Part shown: one piece after another, positions 24,988 to 39,900 of the stretch
Layout of the letters: every line of letters begins with the position of its first letter
Numbering within the stretch: position 1 is the stretch's first letter
NCBI RefSeq assembly: GCF_021155775.2
Contig: NC_060234.1
Coordinates: forward strand, 31,369,026-31,433,025
Source of the DNA: Neodiprion pinetum
Taxonomy: Eukaryota; Arthropoda; Insecta; Hymenoptera; Diprionidae
DNA: 64,000 nt
Reading direction: 5' to 3'
The notes under the pieces: model-generated
What the model was told of the DNA's origin: nothing
The model's database searches: none
What the model saw: only the letters and a program-made list of their open reading frames with translations
Made by a program: the position numbers and the translations under genes

Positions 24988-27900
24988 TCCTCCCACTCCC
25001 CTACCTGCCCCCCTTTCCCCTCCGACTCCTGATTAATACGTCTATATTATGTTTTATTAGATTTGACGGGGAAATTTCTCGATAATGCCGTAGCGCGAAT
25101 TCGTGCCCCGAATTAATTTGTCAAGAAATATTGCTACCCGTCCCGATATCAGCTCATCGATATAAACCTCGCCTCGATGACATAAATAGAGTAAATTCAC
25201 TAGAAGCGGCGTCGGTGATGCTGCAGCTGAGTAGTCTTCGAGTTTCGAACGGAACTCCGATGAATCCGAGTTGTAATCCGCATCGAGAAAAATACCCCAC
25301 CGTACTTTGAAGTTACCGTGTAAATATTCAAACATTGCTCGAAGTCGAGTTCAAGAAGAATTCCGTGCATATAATTGTGACATTTTAATTACACAATATG
25401 TGAGCACAGAGGAAATACAGACGAATATTATATAGAGAAATGTGGAAACGGCGGAGAATACAGAAATAGACGCGCGAGCGCAAGAAATGAGCACCCGAGC
25501 GCACACACGTATAATTATAATAACATTACTTGACAGGGGTGGAAAGCGGGGTGCTGGCTAGCAGCTAGCGAGCATTGAAATATTATACCAAAGAGAAAAT
25601 AATTAAAATTCAGCCCTTGTGCTTGCTTGCCCGCGTTCCTCCTACCTCCCCACCTACGTACACGTATGAACCTCGAGGTTGGAGGCGGCTTGGATGGATG
25701 AGGGTCCTGCTCTAAGGACGCACCTGTATATTTTTACACCGAAGTATACCTACGTACACGTTACTTGGGTACCTACACTCGCGTATACACTGCAGAGCGA
25801 GCGATACAATCACCCCCTTAAATTATCCTTCTTTTTCCCGTGGTTTCGTTCTCTTCTTTTTGAGTCTCCTTTTCCATTTTCTACCGTCATTTGTCGGTGC
25901 TCCTTTGTGCTCCTTTTAGTACGAAATAACGATACGGCGATAGTCAATTAGCGGAAGTTTCATTGACCAATTACCGGCGATTCGAAATTCAACTCTTTTG
26001 CTGTAGGATAGTAATTATAATAATTTATCAAAATATTGTTCAATGCTTGATGTGGTAGAGCGTATTTTCGTGCGGTTATTCTACCACGGATGCGGAAACG
26101 CGCTTCCTCGCGGTACCGGACGGTGATTAACAATGAATTAATCCAATCAGTAGACAAAACGTGGAATCCTATTATCCAGATTTGTTCGTACATCCCATCA
26201 TGCCGAGCTCCATCTGAATCTCTGATTCCATATTTCCTCCTCCTTCCGCGGTTCTTCTCGTCCTCTAGGTTTCCGTCCCGCTCTCAGTGCACGCCTCTAT
26301 TAAATTTACTTTCTAGGACGTTTTAATCAGAATGTACCTATGCAAATTTTTGAATACACATCCTCCTCGGCGGACGATGTTTGTATAGGTCAGATGAAGG
26401 TATTTTGCTGCCAAGCAGCCACCCCTGCCCGAGAATTAAAGAATTTGCAATTCTGAATACAGGTGATCGTATATTCCGGGCTTCCTAGCACTCCTGCTGC
26501 AGGCTATAACCTTGCCCTGCCGCCGCTGCGTATTCTTTCATAAACTTGAAAATGAAATTATCCATTCCGAAGAGAACGAGATTTGTTGTTGCGGCGGTGG
26601 TTCTCTGCACCTCAGCCTCGCGCCTCGAGTCTTCTCCGTTCGACCTCGTTCGAGGCTAGAAGAATCGCCGAGCTTTCGACCGGAAGCATGGCATCCCCTC
26701 CAACGCAAAACCCCATCGTTTCGTCCTTTTCCGCGCACGTTCGTCGACGCGACCGGAAGAGGGCATGAATTAAAATTTCACGTACCGACTTACGATCGGG
26801 TGAATTTCTCGGGGAGCGAGAACCGAGGGTGGGACACCGCCGGTCATTGTTCCCGCGCCTAACTCCGGTTAGGAAGTGTACAATAATAAATATAGAGAAA
26901 ATGAAAAATTATTAAAAACTTCCTTTTTAACCTCGACGGGTAATCCTCGCCGCCCCCAGGAGATGTCGCATTAAAAACCTGACCCCGTCCCCACGGTCTC
27001 TCCCGCACTCTCTGCAGCTCTCTTTCTCTCTTTCTATCTCTCTCCGACTCACCCACGCCCGGACATGCGAATTATTTATGCGGAGGAGTCTCTGTGACGA
27101 CATTACCACCGCGTTAGTATTAAATCATAACGAATGGCCCGTTACGAGTTTACATCTACTGGACGCAACCGTCGAGATTTTCATTCCCACACTACCCGAT
27201 TATTTTCCTGCTGCACATGCAATCTCTCCCGGGGATTTCTTCCGAAATACAATCGCTCGACTCAGCCATCTGAGACCGGTATTATGGTCAAATTCAACGA
27301 ATTCGGTCACGTGGTACTTGTTTCCCGAAAACTTGATTTCTTCACCCTCGATTGCGAAAACCGAGACATACTCCTAAAACATGGTCTAGTTTATTTATAT
27401 CCACGTCACCGTCGCCAATTGCTGGTGGAGCAATGGCGTTCAATGAGCTAGAATAGTTTTCAGAAATTTCGGACGCTGAATCGAACGTCGCTGATACGCC
27501 TTCTTGGAGTTTTCGCCAAAAACGAAACTACGCAGAATATAATTTCACCACTGAATCCATATTTTCCCCATTCGCTACAAGTGAATTTGCATACATTATA
27601 TACTGGTCCACTTAAGAAGCCGAAATTGACGGCACAAATGCGCGAGTCGGATTGAACGGTTGACTGCCACCGCGGTTAGATAAGGGTAGATACGTTCCGA
27701 GGGGATGCGAGGCACCAGCTTGCGGTCTCGATGTTATTTGTTGGGATCGAACGAGCCCCGTATCCTCCCCAAGTCTCAGGCCCGAGTTCCATTTACAGGC
27801 GACAAATAAGCCACGTACGATTACGTGGATTTGAGAATCACGCGAGGGCCGTTGCCTCCAATATTTTCAACCCTATTCCCCTGGTCTTTCTCTCGCTGTC

Positions 27901-30900
27901 CTGCAAGCACTAAGCCCGATTCGCAATCAAGGAGATTCGCAGATATCCCTTCTCCTAACAGAGCGTACAGTGCAGACTGAAAGGCACGGAGGATCCTACC
28001 TCACCTGAGATCATCCAAATTTTCTTCCGTTAGTCGAAAATCACCCCCGTGCCCCGCTGTAGTACGACCACCCCCGTGGGAGGGCGAGGTAAGTGTCCTT
28101 TCCAAGCGTGAAAAAGTATTGTTCCCGGTTCAGGAGTTTTTAAAGTAAGGGCGGCTCGGTCAGCATACTAAATTGTCCTTTGTTTTCTGCCGTAACAATG
28201 GAATTCCGGTCTACCGCAAGTGATTATGGGCAGAGGTCGCGGTGGTGTTCGTCGCTAGATGTACGCTGCTATGGTATTCCTGTAATGCACGCTGTATTAT
28301 ACATATGTATTGGTGCCGTTTTATAATCGAGGGAAATAAAAGCATTGATTAGAAAACTGCCCTTGGGGACTTAATTGATATTTTAATGGACTGTGTTTGA
28401 AAAAAAAGTCCTTAAAATCACTCCCAGGTTAAAGACAAAAGAATAAATGGAAGCTTCGCTGCCCTGCCCCTCCTCCCTATCCTCCGTCTCCCTTCGAGCT
28501 ATCAATACCCCACCGGGCTCGGTGCGGATTCAACGCGATTATAAAAACCGTCAAACACCATCGGTTATAATTTATTCAAATTAGCTCAAGAATATTCATT
28601 AAAAAGTTGAGGAGTGAGAATAAGCCCTCGTTGTCTCTCTCCTTTCCGCCTTCACACTCCGCCCTCCTCTTCTCATCGTACCCCTTATTTCTCGCTTGGA
28701 CAACGCCAGGTTTAATATAGATTATTGGAATTCATTTCCCATTCAACCTCTAACCGTGACAGCGCCACAAAAGCTTTCTTCGCTCTGATCTCCTTCTCTC
28801 TCTCTCTCCTTTCTCATCCCCGTCCTCTCACCGAATCCTTACTCAACGTTGTACTCACAGTCAGCTGTTTTGTGTATTTATACGAAATATTCGTCTGTTC
28901 CAGGCGATACGTGCACGCTTTTGAGGAATTTTCGATTCAACTGCTTAACATCGGGAACGGTGAGTCGACTTTATTTGTAAATAAGAAATTAGAAAATTAT
29001 TACTCATGTTACGGAAGTCAATCATTGTTCAGGGTGACCAAACAATATATTCTGATCAATTTTACCATACACTTCATGTGCCCACTCTAATTCGGTAATC
29101 GTATATCGGTTTGGAGGAGACGAAAAAGCCGAAGTGATTATCACCTCGAACCATTTTCATTACCTGAAAAGCGCGTCCTTCTCGGTAAAGCAAGTCGATA
29201 GCGAGGCATGATTCTATCATACGGTGTTAACGCACCTATTTCCATTTGTTGATTAACATTGACAGCACGCGTGTCCAATCCCCGTATCGTGGTGATCATT
29301 GGGTATGGTTTCTGGCTTGTCCATTCGTACCGGACTCCTTGATTTAAACAGAAAGAAAACGAACGAGAAACAACGTAGTTATCTGAAAATGAAACAACGG
29401 TTCGATTCAAGGCGGCTAAGAAATTGAATTACTCGTTCATTTCGATAATTTCTTTACAGGAAGCTTCTTACGGCATAAATCGAGGAAAGTTTTTCAACCA
29501 CGCAGGTTGTAGCCTATAGGTACGTATTAAGTATCTGCGGCAGAAATGACGGCTAATTCGTATTCCCCTTGATGTCTGGCAGAGTTAACGGTTTTACGGG
29601 ATAAAAGACTATAGATTGAGAGGCGGGTGGGTGCCGGGGGTGGAAAACTGGGGGAAGCGTAAGCAAGAGAGGCGAAGCAAGAAATTGATATAGGATACGA
29701 AAATGAATTGCCCCTTTGCCGAAGAATATTCCACGGCAATCTGCCCGCGCCTCGTTTTTATGCTTTTTATGCTCATTTTCAATTTTACCCACCCCCCTTA
29801 CTCCGCGTCGCCTCCCTCTTTCACTCGAAGAGAACCCCCAGGTTTGCCATAAAACGCGCACCTATTACCATACCGCCGTTTCGATGACAGGGTGAATACA
29901 AACCGACGCATTACGCAATCATTGAATATTTCCGAAGAGAAATTAAGGTGAAAAATTATCAGAAAATATCGAACCCTCTTCCCACATATCACTTAGAGAA
30001 TTTGCCGAAGTGATATATCTCGGTCTTAAACGTCACAGTGACTGAAACTCGTCATCTTTCTCACGGCAATTCCTGTTCCGTCAATAAATCAAGCACCCTG
30101 GTTTCATCAGACTTCGCGTCTTTGAGTAATTCCTTTATACGGCGCCTAATATCACGTTCATACGAGCGAACTAGTGTAGAGGATGGGCGAAAGGCTTGGT
30201 GCGGCGATCGATCTTGCATTATAGACTCTTCGCTGACACCCGGTGATTGATTGTTGTAATTGAATAACCTGTAGCGATCAGTACCCGCGGATGACCGAGG
30301 CTCTAGAATTTCACCCCGTGCGGGGATCATATGTGTCTCGCATCTCACGCTACCAAGTAATTGACAATTCGACTGATGCACGCGGATTAACACGAGGATG
30401 CAGGCTCTGCACCTTCGCGTATTGTATAATACCTATTGCAGATCCGGTTGTTAACGCGTGCATCGCGAGGCTACGTTACGATCCCCCGTCAAATCTGATG
30501 GGAGAGATGATGTGGAACCGCAGGTCTACGGTAACGCGTTTACTCTCCGTGGATTTTGGCGTTGCAATAATCAAGGCTACCGATATATTAACGGCTGATT
30601 CGTCGATTGCCGATTTCAATTCGGCGTATTCAACGCACCCGTGGCTTAGGTACATCGAAACTTGTATTACCTTGGTACATATATATATGTATAATATATA
30701 TATTTACGCGACAAGATAATCTACGGAGGAGGCCGCAATTTCGCCTCCTCCCTTCTCTCCCTTTTGGCCCCGCTTCGAACAACCGCCGTTTCTTCCTTAT
30801 TTCCTGCCACCCCATTTCTCGATGCTTTTTTGCATATTAACAATATCGCTCTTCGAAGGGATGAAGCGGTTTTTACGATAAAAAATTATGGATATCCCCC

Positions 30901-33900
30901 CAGCTCCGCGCGGCCTTTCCTCATTCCCTTCCCCCGCCTCCTCACCCTCGGATCTTTTCTTCTTCCTTTTCCTACCCTCGCCTCACCCGCTGATTCTTTT
31001 TACGATACTGCCAATTACACGCCTGTTTGAATTCACTATCTGACTGAACCGAATACCCCCGTATAAATTTTTATCGTTCGTTTTCTCTCGCGGTCCTGCG
31101 GGATGTAATTCTTACTCCTATTCTGTGCTCAACTTGGATTCGGTCTGGCTTTCGAAATCTTTTCTCAAATTTTCATGCGTCCATCTATTGGTCTGTAATT
31201 AAAAGACGGTCATGCAAAAATGTATTACACATATCCGAAGGCATTATTTTTTGCAACGATTCGCCGATTTTTAAATTCAACGTCTAGCTCTGGATCTTTG
31301 GTCGTTATTAAATTGTCCGCTTTGAAGATTATAACGCGGATATCAATTGCCTTCATAAGCCGCCGGTGTTGCGGGGGAGCCGTGAGTTCGCGGCAAAGAT
31401 CAGAAAATTTCAACGACGTTGGAGTGGCAGGGGCGAGGGGGTTGGGGGTGTAGTGCTCGGTGCCGACCCTCGCGAGTGTTCAACCAATTAATCCACTCCA
31501 ATCTTCGGCACGAACTCTCCCGGGTATCGGGCTGGTGTGCGTTTAATCGAGGCACCGCGCATGTAAGGCAGAGGCGCCAAGTTGACGTATTGAGATCGAC
31601 AACCGATCCGCCGGGATCGTCGGAGAGGATACGTAAAAATGTTTCATCCCCGACGGGAGGATCTTCGGATACGGCGAAATCAATCGAGAGACAAGTAGCG
31701 AGGACGAAACGCGCGGGAGGGTGAAACGGGGGGTGATTTTCAAGGGCATTTTGCGGGGACCTCGATGACAGAGAACACGGTCTTCGGCTGTGAAACTTCC
31801 GAGTAACTTGCGATAGCTTCTCGGCGTGGCGCGAGACGCGGAGCTTTGGGCATCGGCAGGGGCGGCGGAAAGTGGGCGAAGGCGGGCGAGGGCCGCATGC
31901 TAATTTATGGCACCCAGGCGCTCCATTACGAATATTTATTCGCGGCGGGTTTAATCTAAACTTCGAAGAGCGCCCATCTTCACCCCGGCAACCACCCGAA
32001 AACCTCCCCTCGAACCTCGAGCCAGCCCCACCGACGTCTTAACGACGTATTGTCTCCACGACTTATCAAAACAATTTGTTGAACTGCACTCATTCCGCAG
32101 CGGAAACATTGTTTTTACCGTCTCCTGATTAAACATCTCGGCGCATCCCTCGAACCGGTTTCGCCGTACCGTTCAATAATCTAATCTTCTCGATGTTAAG
32201 AAACGGAGATAGAAAACTCGGGACTCTTTTGCGGGTAGCTGATTGACTGAGAACAGTTGTGAATTATTATTTATCTGCAATAATTACATCGATCGCAGTC
32301 AAAGATAATTGCCGATGAAATGACTCGTCGCTTCTTTTTCCCTTACAAACTGGAAACTGGTAAGAACATCGAACTTCGGGCTCTGATACATTTCCACGGA
32401 CTAATTTTAACATCGTTATACGTGACGTAGGGAGGGCCAAATAGAGTCGTATAACTCTGCCCACTTTTCCCTCTCGCTCCCTTGTTTCCTACTTCTCTTT
32501 CTTTATTTCTCTATTCCGCCAATCCGCGCCTTTACTTTGACTCCGTGAGTCTCCAAGTCTGGGTCTGACTCTCCGCTCCTCGCCCTCCTCAAAGAGAGAT
32601 TGTCCCGCACAAATTGGCCGTGGGTTTTTTAATTTACACTTGGCTTGTACTACCTCAGTACCAGCTCTGGTATATATGAGCACCAGGCAGGTTCTGTGAT
32701 ATTTCTTAATTAAATATAGCCTCAAATTAAAAATTAAATTAAACAGAAGGCGGCATTTTTTGCGCTCGACAATGGTGAATAGTTGCCCAGTTCTCTAAGT
32801 ACTGCCGGCTGCCTGACGTACATGGTAATTTTTTGATGGTTTTTTTTTAAAATCTTTTTTAATTTTCGTTTATGTATGTATAAGTTGAAACAATAAAAAT
32901 TATTCCTCCTGGAGCTCCCGGACAAAGGCTTACACCGTCAATGATTTTTGTTTAGGTCATCAGCGCGATTCCACCTTTTTCATTATGCGCCCGAGGGTTA
33001 CAGCATATTTGATCGTATGTAGAAATAAATTTCACAATATCGAGAGATGACGAGAGTCGAAAAAAAAGTCAAACGAAGCGTCATTAGTGTCTCATTAGGC
33101 GAACTTCGAACCTTTCGTACTCGTCGCTTTGTACGATAATAAACACGGCAATCTACCTTCCGGTAGAACTTAAATTCGTGCGAATCGGAGGTAAAAGAGG
33201 GCGGAAAGTAGTTACCGTGACTGGGAAGGAAATAAACCACTATTAATCCACATCGGAATTGAGTATTATTAGGGGATGTAACCAGGATTTGTGCAGGGTC
33301 GGGTTAGAATCGCTTTCTCTCGTATCTCAGAGTATCTCGAATCACGCTGTAGCGAGTTAACTGCTAGGTACGAGCCTATCTGTAAGAAGATAAGCTGACC
33401 GGATGAGGATTTCGATTGTTTTATTGGATCAGCTGGTCAACTCCCGCCGGCGACGGTGTTCCTAATTGATAGGAGGAATTCCGTTTGGATTCGGATTTAC
33501 TTTCAAGTCCGCGTGGCAGAGACTTGGACAATTTCTGCGCGATGTCTCGAGTGCCGGTTTAACCGCGATGTTGCAGATTGCACGAAACTAATAAATTCTG
33601 AAAGAATTATAGGGACTGGTATAACACACCGCAGTTTTCTACGACTCTGTTGCATCTGCTTTAATATAGTGTGGTGACAGTAGTCCTTCATAATAATTTT
33701 AAATATCACGGAGTATTCTCACAAAAGATTTTTACCCGGCGATATTACGTCGTACAATATATATTATGTATCCACCTGCTCGTATATTAGATTTTAATAT
33801 GAAAGACACGAACGGCCATGCTCAGGAATTTTCCTTTGTGAAGAATAATAATTTACTCCAAATGCAACATTTAATCCGATGCGCAACCCAAGGGATAATA

Positions 33901-36900
33901 AACTCTACAAGGATGAATCATAAAGCTATTTTCGGCAATAACCGTGCGTTCGAGACATCTGGTAACAAGTTCTTAATTTCACATCTCAAATCCACCTAAG
34001 TTTACGGTTGAATATTTTATTAGCTACGCGCATTCTTCGTGTCGTTATCTACTCGCTTTTCATATAAGAAGTGACTCTCGTTTGACCAGACTGTTTTCAA
34101 AAATGAACTTGAATATCCGATCTGTGAGAAATTATACAGCTGGTATACTGAGAATATCGAACGAAATTTGCAGCAATTTGCAAATTGAGTAATATTCGTC
34201 TTTGACCGGGAAAGTTTACTACTTCGCTACGCGACGCGTCCGTAGACGCAATATTTCGTCGAGATTCTTCTTCGGCGCGTCAGCAAATAGCGAGTATTAT
34301 TTATATCGCATTATTAATTTGCATATCGTTGCTATACATGTAAAACTAGCGAAGCCGAGTACATAAGCACACAAGGCGGTTCATTAAAGACATTCAATGT
34401 TCTGGCTTCTGGGGATGGCAGTGGTGCCGATGGTGGTGGTTGCAGGCTGGTTAGTGGGGTAGGAGACAGACAAAATCAACAACGAGTAGCGAGAACTCCG
34501 CGATATTAATCCACTCGGGAGTTTTCAAACTTCCTACAAAGCCGCCGAGCGACTGCCTCCCTACATATTTACAATTAAACCATAATCAATATTTTATTAG
34601 CGTATGTGGTAAGAGGAGAATACAAAGTCAACGAATTTGGACGTGATATTAACAACTCGTTTCGCTTTGCACAGCTTCAATTTTAAAGCGAACCGGCCAT
34701 CATCTTCACGTTCACCGATGCAAATTGTATTTTCACTATTTCTCTATTATCCTTCGTTCGTCACTGCTTATCTTAATCGAAAGTTAATAGCTGTTCGAAT
34801 CATATTTAGGTGCAGTAACAGTTTCGACCGACGAGACAACGCTAGATCCAGCCAAACTCTGTGATAACAATGGCATACATCCAGAGATAATTGCCCGTAG
34901 TAATTGACCCGGTAGGGCCTTTGTTGTTACTCGCGCACGCCGTGTCAATTATGGCACGCGCCAACCGAATCTATATGGAAGACATCCAAGACTGGAGATC
35001 TATTTATGAATGACTCGTGCGTTACGTCACCGCTTCGCTGCAGCTTCGACCGTTGACCGCATTGACACTCTAATAAAAGTAACGCGTTGTTATTCATCGG
35101 GAATTAAAATGCTCGACGAAAATCTATCGATCGAGTAGTTTTACCACCTTATTTTCCTCTCCCACATTTGATCGTTGTACCCGAAGTTTTCTCTCGTTGA
35201 AAACAAGTTTCGAACGCTAATTAAAAGTTTCCAAGAATCGCGTCAAGATTTTTTCTCATCTTCCTTTCTTCTACTTCCAAAAAATAACAAATTTTACCGA
35301 CACGCAAGAATTACTCCGAATGAACTTCACAGCCGCTCAGTTCATTCAAAGTTTTTCCCTCCCGGCATATCGGACCGACACTTACGATCATCTGTTTAGA
35401 TTATTCCATTACCTAATTATTCCTAATTTAGTCTAAGCGTGCGTTGGTGTCAACCGCCATAAACAGAAGTCTGGCTTGTCTAGGGCAGCGAGGATGAGTC
35501 TCCGCGCTGCATGCACGCTGTGTTGACAACGTAGGCGCCTCCGGTTCTCTTCTTATACATGTTATTATCAGTTCTAAGCTTTTCTTATGTCTCTTGAGTT
35601 GTATAAATTAATAACTGTCCGGCGCCGTTCGTAATGCCCGGTTATTAATACAACCCACTTTGTTGACGTATAATACGAGCATTCTCGCAGGCCGAGAGAG
35701 ACTGCCTACATGATTCTCTCCCGACATTTACGCGGCTGACCCAATGATTGGTATCGCGTTGTGGAACTTAGTCATCATCGCTATTTCTGTCGATATTCTG
35801 ATACCGTTACCAATTCAGTTGTAACCGTTTCACGATCACGTCATCATCTCGGGTCAATTTCATATTCCCCCCTGTTCTATTTCTGCACTCACGATCAGTC
35901 AGCAGCTTTAAAAGTCCGACCAGTGAGTCAAAGATCCAGCTACACGTGCGAGTGCTCAGGTATCGAAAGGGGTTGGTCATTCTGCCGCTGATTGTTAGCT
36001 GACAACCGTCAACTTTGCGTTTTCTGCGTGATGCTCATCACGTGCGAATTTACGCAGAATAACGGAGAATCGGATAGTCACTATAGGAAAATATCGAGGC
36101 CCGCGTATATCGCAGTGTCTACGTATTTCCATATCTCGGTTTCGTACATCTTAATTTGCACTCCGGTGCGGAAGCACAACCTATAGCTCTGGCAGATTCT
36201 GCACGAACAATAGGAATAATTAAATTCGGAAGATTTACTTCAATATTTTCCAGGGTATAAATCAAACATTTAGTCACGGTCCATATTCCTCGCGTTCACA
36301 ACTGTTCTTCTCAGCTCCATTCTCTGCCGTGCAGAACAGTTCAAGAAAATATTTTGCAAAATCTACATTTGAATTCTAATTTATGACACCGGGATTCACG
36401 CGGCTCGTGGTTGGACCGCTGCCTGCTTCTGGGTAAATGAAGAAACGAGCGGGCTATCAAAGCGGGAGAGAGGGAGGGAGAGAGAGGGAGAGAGGGGTGG
36501 GTTTGCTCGATTTGCCTTCGTATTTTCACTCCGCGGCCGCCACGCCGATGTTTCCCCAGTCCTGGGCTTCCTCTTTACCACGTTCGTCTCGGATTTTATA
36601 ATTAATTATCCTAATGCATTCGATTCGGAACGGCGTCCCTGCATTCTAGTGCAGACATCAGACGTCGTCGCCGAGTCTCACGAACAGCACTGAACGGTGC
36701 ACAATCCATTAGAACATTCTTTACGCTTCCCTCTCGCGGAGTAGACTTATCCGGTTTGAATATATGCGACGATGAGACGTATTTTGAGCCCGGCGATGCA
36801 GCGGGTGAGGGGCGGGGGTGTGCTTCTTTGACGAAGGGTGGATCCACCACCCCCTTCACGTGCAATTATACGCTCGCTTTGTGCAAAGTGACTGCGAAGC

Positions 36901-39900
36901 GCGTCTGGATCCACGGACGGATGCAAATCCATTGAGTGAAACGGTCAGATGCAGGTGACGAAAGAAATTTCCATTTACGCGGTATTAAGATCCGTCTCAA
37001 CCGCAAGCTTATCGAAGCTTGCATGTAAGAAGAGAATGCAAATGGCGGAAAATATTGCGATTCAGCCGAGCCAAAACGGCGCACGTGGACACGTACCGAG
37101 ACACATAAAGTGGTTTCATCGGAATTCACAAAGGACTTTTATTAAACCGCGTGACATATTATTCCCAGTTGCGTGAGAGGGTCGGAGCCGTGGAATATAA
37201 GGCGTGTTAATGTGTACAACGATTTTTATGCTCACATTTGGAGACATATATTGGCGCTCGCTTTAATATAACATAAAATTTCACACGCGGGGTAAATGAG
37301 GGTGTCGGATGCGGGCGCAGAGCCTTTATTGAAATACATATTTCACGATGTTAGTAATCAACCGATATAATGATACGGTGATTCCTATAGCCGCAATACC
37401 TGCGGCGGGATATATTTCACTCGCTTATCCCGACTGGGTCTGATCTAATCCGTTGTTCTTTGCCAACCTGAAATACTGGTAATCCCAAAGTAGATTGGCG
37501 CGAATATTCTCCAACGAAACGTTTCGTTTTTTTCAATTCATTAGGGGTGGAGAGCGAAAGCCGGAGACAAAGCCTTAATCTGCACGCCGAAATAAAGTTT
37601 TGAGCAAAACGTACAAGAACTGGGCTAACTTGATAAACGGCAAGTGGAATATTCGTCCCAATTCTCAGATGCTGCTCTGCCTAATTCGCTGTTCTGTTTC
37701 CAGATAATGCTCTCGAATAAAGTATCAATCCTATCACACAGGGCGGGAGGATTCCTCCCAATTTCTTTGCCACCCGAGAACCACCCCTTTTAATTAAAAC
37801 AATAAGATCACCAAGTCCAAGCGAGGCCCGCGCTATTTATTTCTAATTATCTTCGATTTCTTGAGACTCCTCGGGGCTCGGCGAGGGCCTCTTGGAGTAA
37901 TCGAATAATTAAGCCGTTGATTGGCGCTTTATTACCCAATCCACGGAGTGAGTTTTTATTAGTGCTCTCGAATTTCTTCGCCGGCCGGTTGGTCGGGTGT
38001 GTTTAAAAAGAGCTGATTGCGTCCCGTGATTGACTAAGACTCGACGGTAATGACGCGGGGAATCGCGAGGGTCTCGTTTTTTCCGATTAATTTTTAAGAG
38101 ATTTCTACTGCGAAGGGTGGAACGCCGCTTCTCCCGCACAATGACGACGGGGAGTTCCGGCCAGCTTCTCGGAGTGGCGATTACCATTCGCGTCATGGTC
38201 GCGCTTCGTTTTCGGCGAGACCAGCTTAGGCCGTCTTGACGCCGCGCCGCCTGACAAATGTAACGACCTTTAACGCGGTCCCCTCGTCCGATCGAAGTAC
38301 GCGATATCCTGCAGGAGTCGAACCGTGGACCCTGTGTCTGTCCGGAGTCCCGGCCGTCACTGCTGCCTCGGATATCAAAATGCGTTTTCAATAATTGTGT
38401 GATTTAGTGGAAATGCGAGGGCTGCCGGCTCTCCCATTGATTTTTCAATGTAAAACATTTCAGCGGGTTTAAAAAGGCCGCCGTTTTATCCGCCTCGGAG
38501 TTGAGATATTGATGGTTACTACCATTTGATGGCATATTGCTCTCGTCGCTCGTACCTTCTTCGCAGATCGCTTTGTGATGTCTTTGCTATTGCTTTCCGA
38601 TGGCGGAAGGGATGCGAGATAATAGCTGCGTATGGGGGATGAATCCAGAGGCTCTCAATTCGCAGCCGTTTTTTAACCGCGTCAAGAAATCTGTGGATCG
38701 TATTTCATGCATCCTCCCCGTTGAAACGTGATCATGATACGAGTGAACATCGGCAGTTACTGTAGCGTAAACAGTGGGCATTGACTCGTTGAAAAATCCA
38801 AGGATTTAAAACTCTGATCGACGTTATTTCAGGTATTTCCAAATCCCTCTTGGAATACAATACACCTTTTGTAATCGTCAAGTTAGTCTGCAATGTGAGA
38901 AAACCGGAAGGATGGAGAGTCTCTGAAAAAATTCACGTACTTCCCTGACGCAAATTACTCGCTTTGGTGGCGAAAAGATGGTTACAGGTTTCTGGAGTAA
39001 CAGGGAATAGCTATTGGGGGTTGAGAAGTTGTTCGAGTGACTCCAAGCCCGAAACACTAAACACTAAACTCCGCGCAGTTTGTCTTGGGCCATTAGAAGG
39101 AATGCTAGTTGGCTTGCTTCTGCCTCTTTCCCTTCTTTCCATCCCTCTTCCCTCCTTCCTCCTTCCTCTTCCCTCCGCCAACCCGGTGAGGTGGCAATAA
39201 GGAGGGTTGTTGGAAAAGAGGAAGCGGTTGTTTTATGGCCTCGCATCTGTTCGACGATCGCTTCGTTCCGATACTACTTTATCCTTGGCACTAGCTGTTT
39301 CCTAACTGTTTGCGAAACAACCGAAGCTCTCTAGAAAGCTCGGCTTTCGGCTTACCGGAGCGTGTCCCCGCTAAAGAATCGCTTCTAATCGCAACTCGTT
39401 CCATTTCTCCGACGTGACGTAACCTCGCCGGATGAATAACGCGTGAAAATCAAAAAATCCAGGCATATCCATCCAGATCTTTGTTTCAAAACGAGCATAC
39501 GCGAGTGTACACCTTGTCTTCGTACCAAGTACTTCTTTGCTCCGCATCCGACGATTTCCTGTTTCCTTAAGAAATTCGTGGAGCTGATGGTTTACGCGAT
39601 TATCCCCCTTCCGCCAGTCGGAAATCGGATATCATATCACATAGACGCCATGGAGCAGCAGTAAATAATGCAACGCGGCGAGAGAAACAAGGAGCCGATC
39701 ATTATATCACTACTATCTTCCGAAACTACCAGCTGCCATCTATCATCGCGAACTTCTGGAGTCTGGTTAGCGAAGGGCGGAACCGGGCACGGCTATGGAA
39801 GTGGCCAACGCATATGTTCTGGCAGTTTCCCTTCGTTTTTGCGACCACGCTGATCCCCGATAGAGAGTGAGATACTTATCGAATCGGTCGTCGTTACGTT

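Noticed and set aside
38305..38365. Possible minus-strand tRNA: GGTTCGACTCC matches a B box and GATATCC/GGATATC could be an acceptor stem
   Set aside because: The T-arm stem does not pair (CACGG opposite CCTGC), no A box is placed correctly and no anticodon arm forms.
37909..38391. 160-codon minus-strand frame
   Set aside because: Strongly arginine-rich, no domain, no start or splice context of note. Best explained by CG-rich composition.
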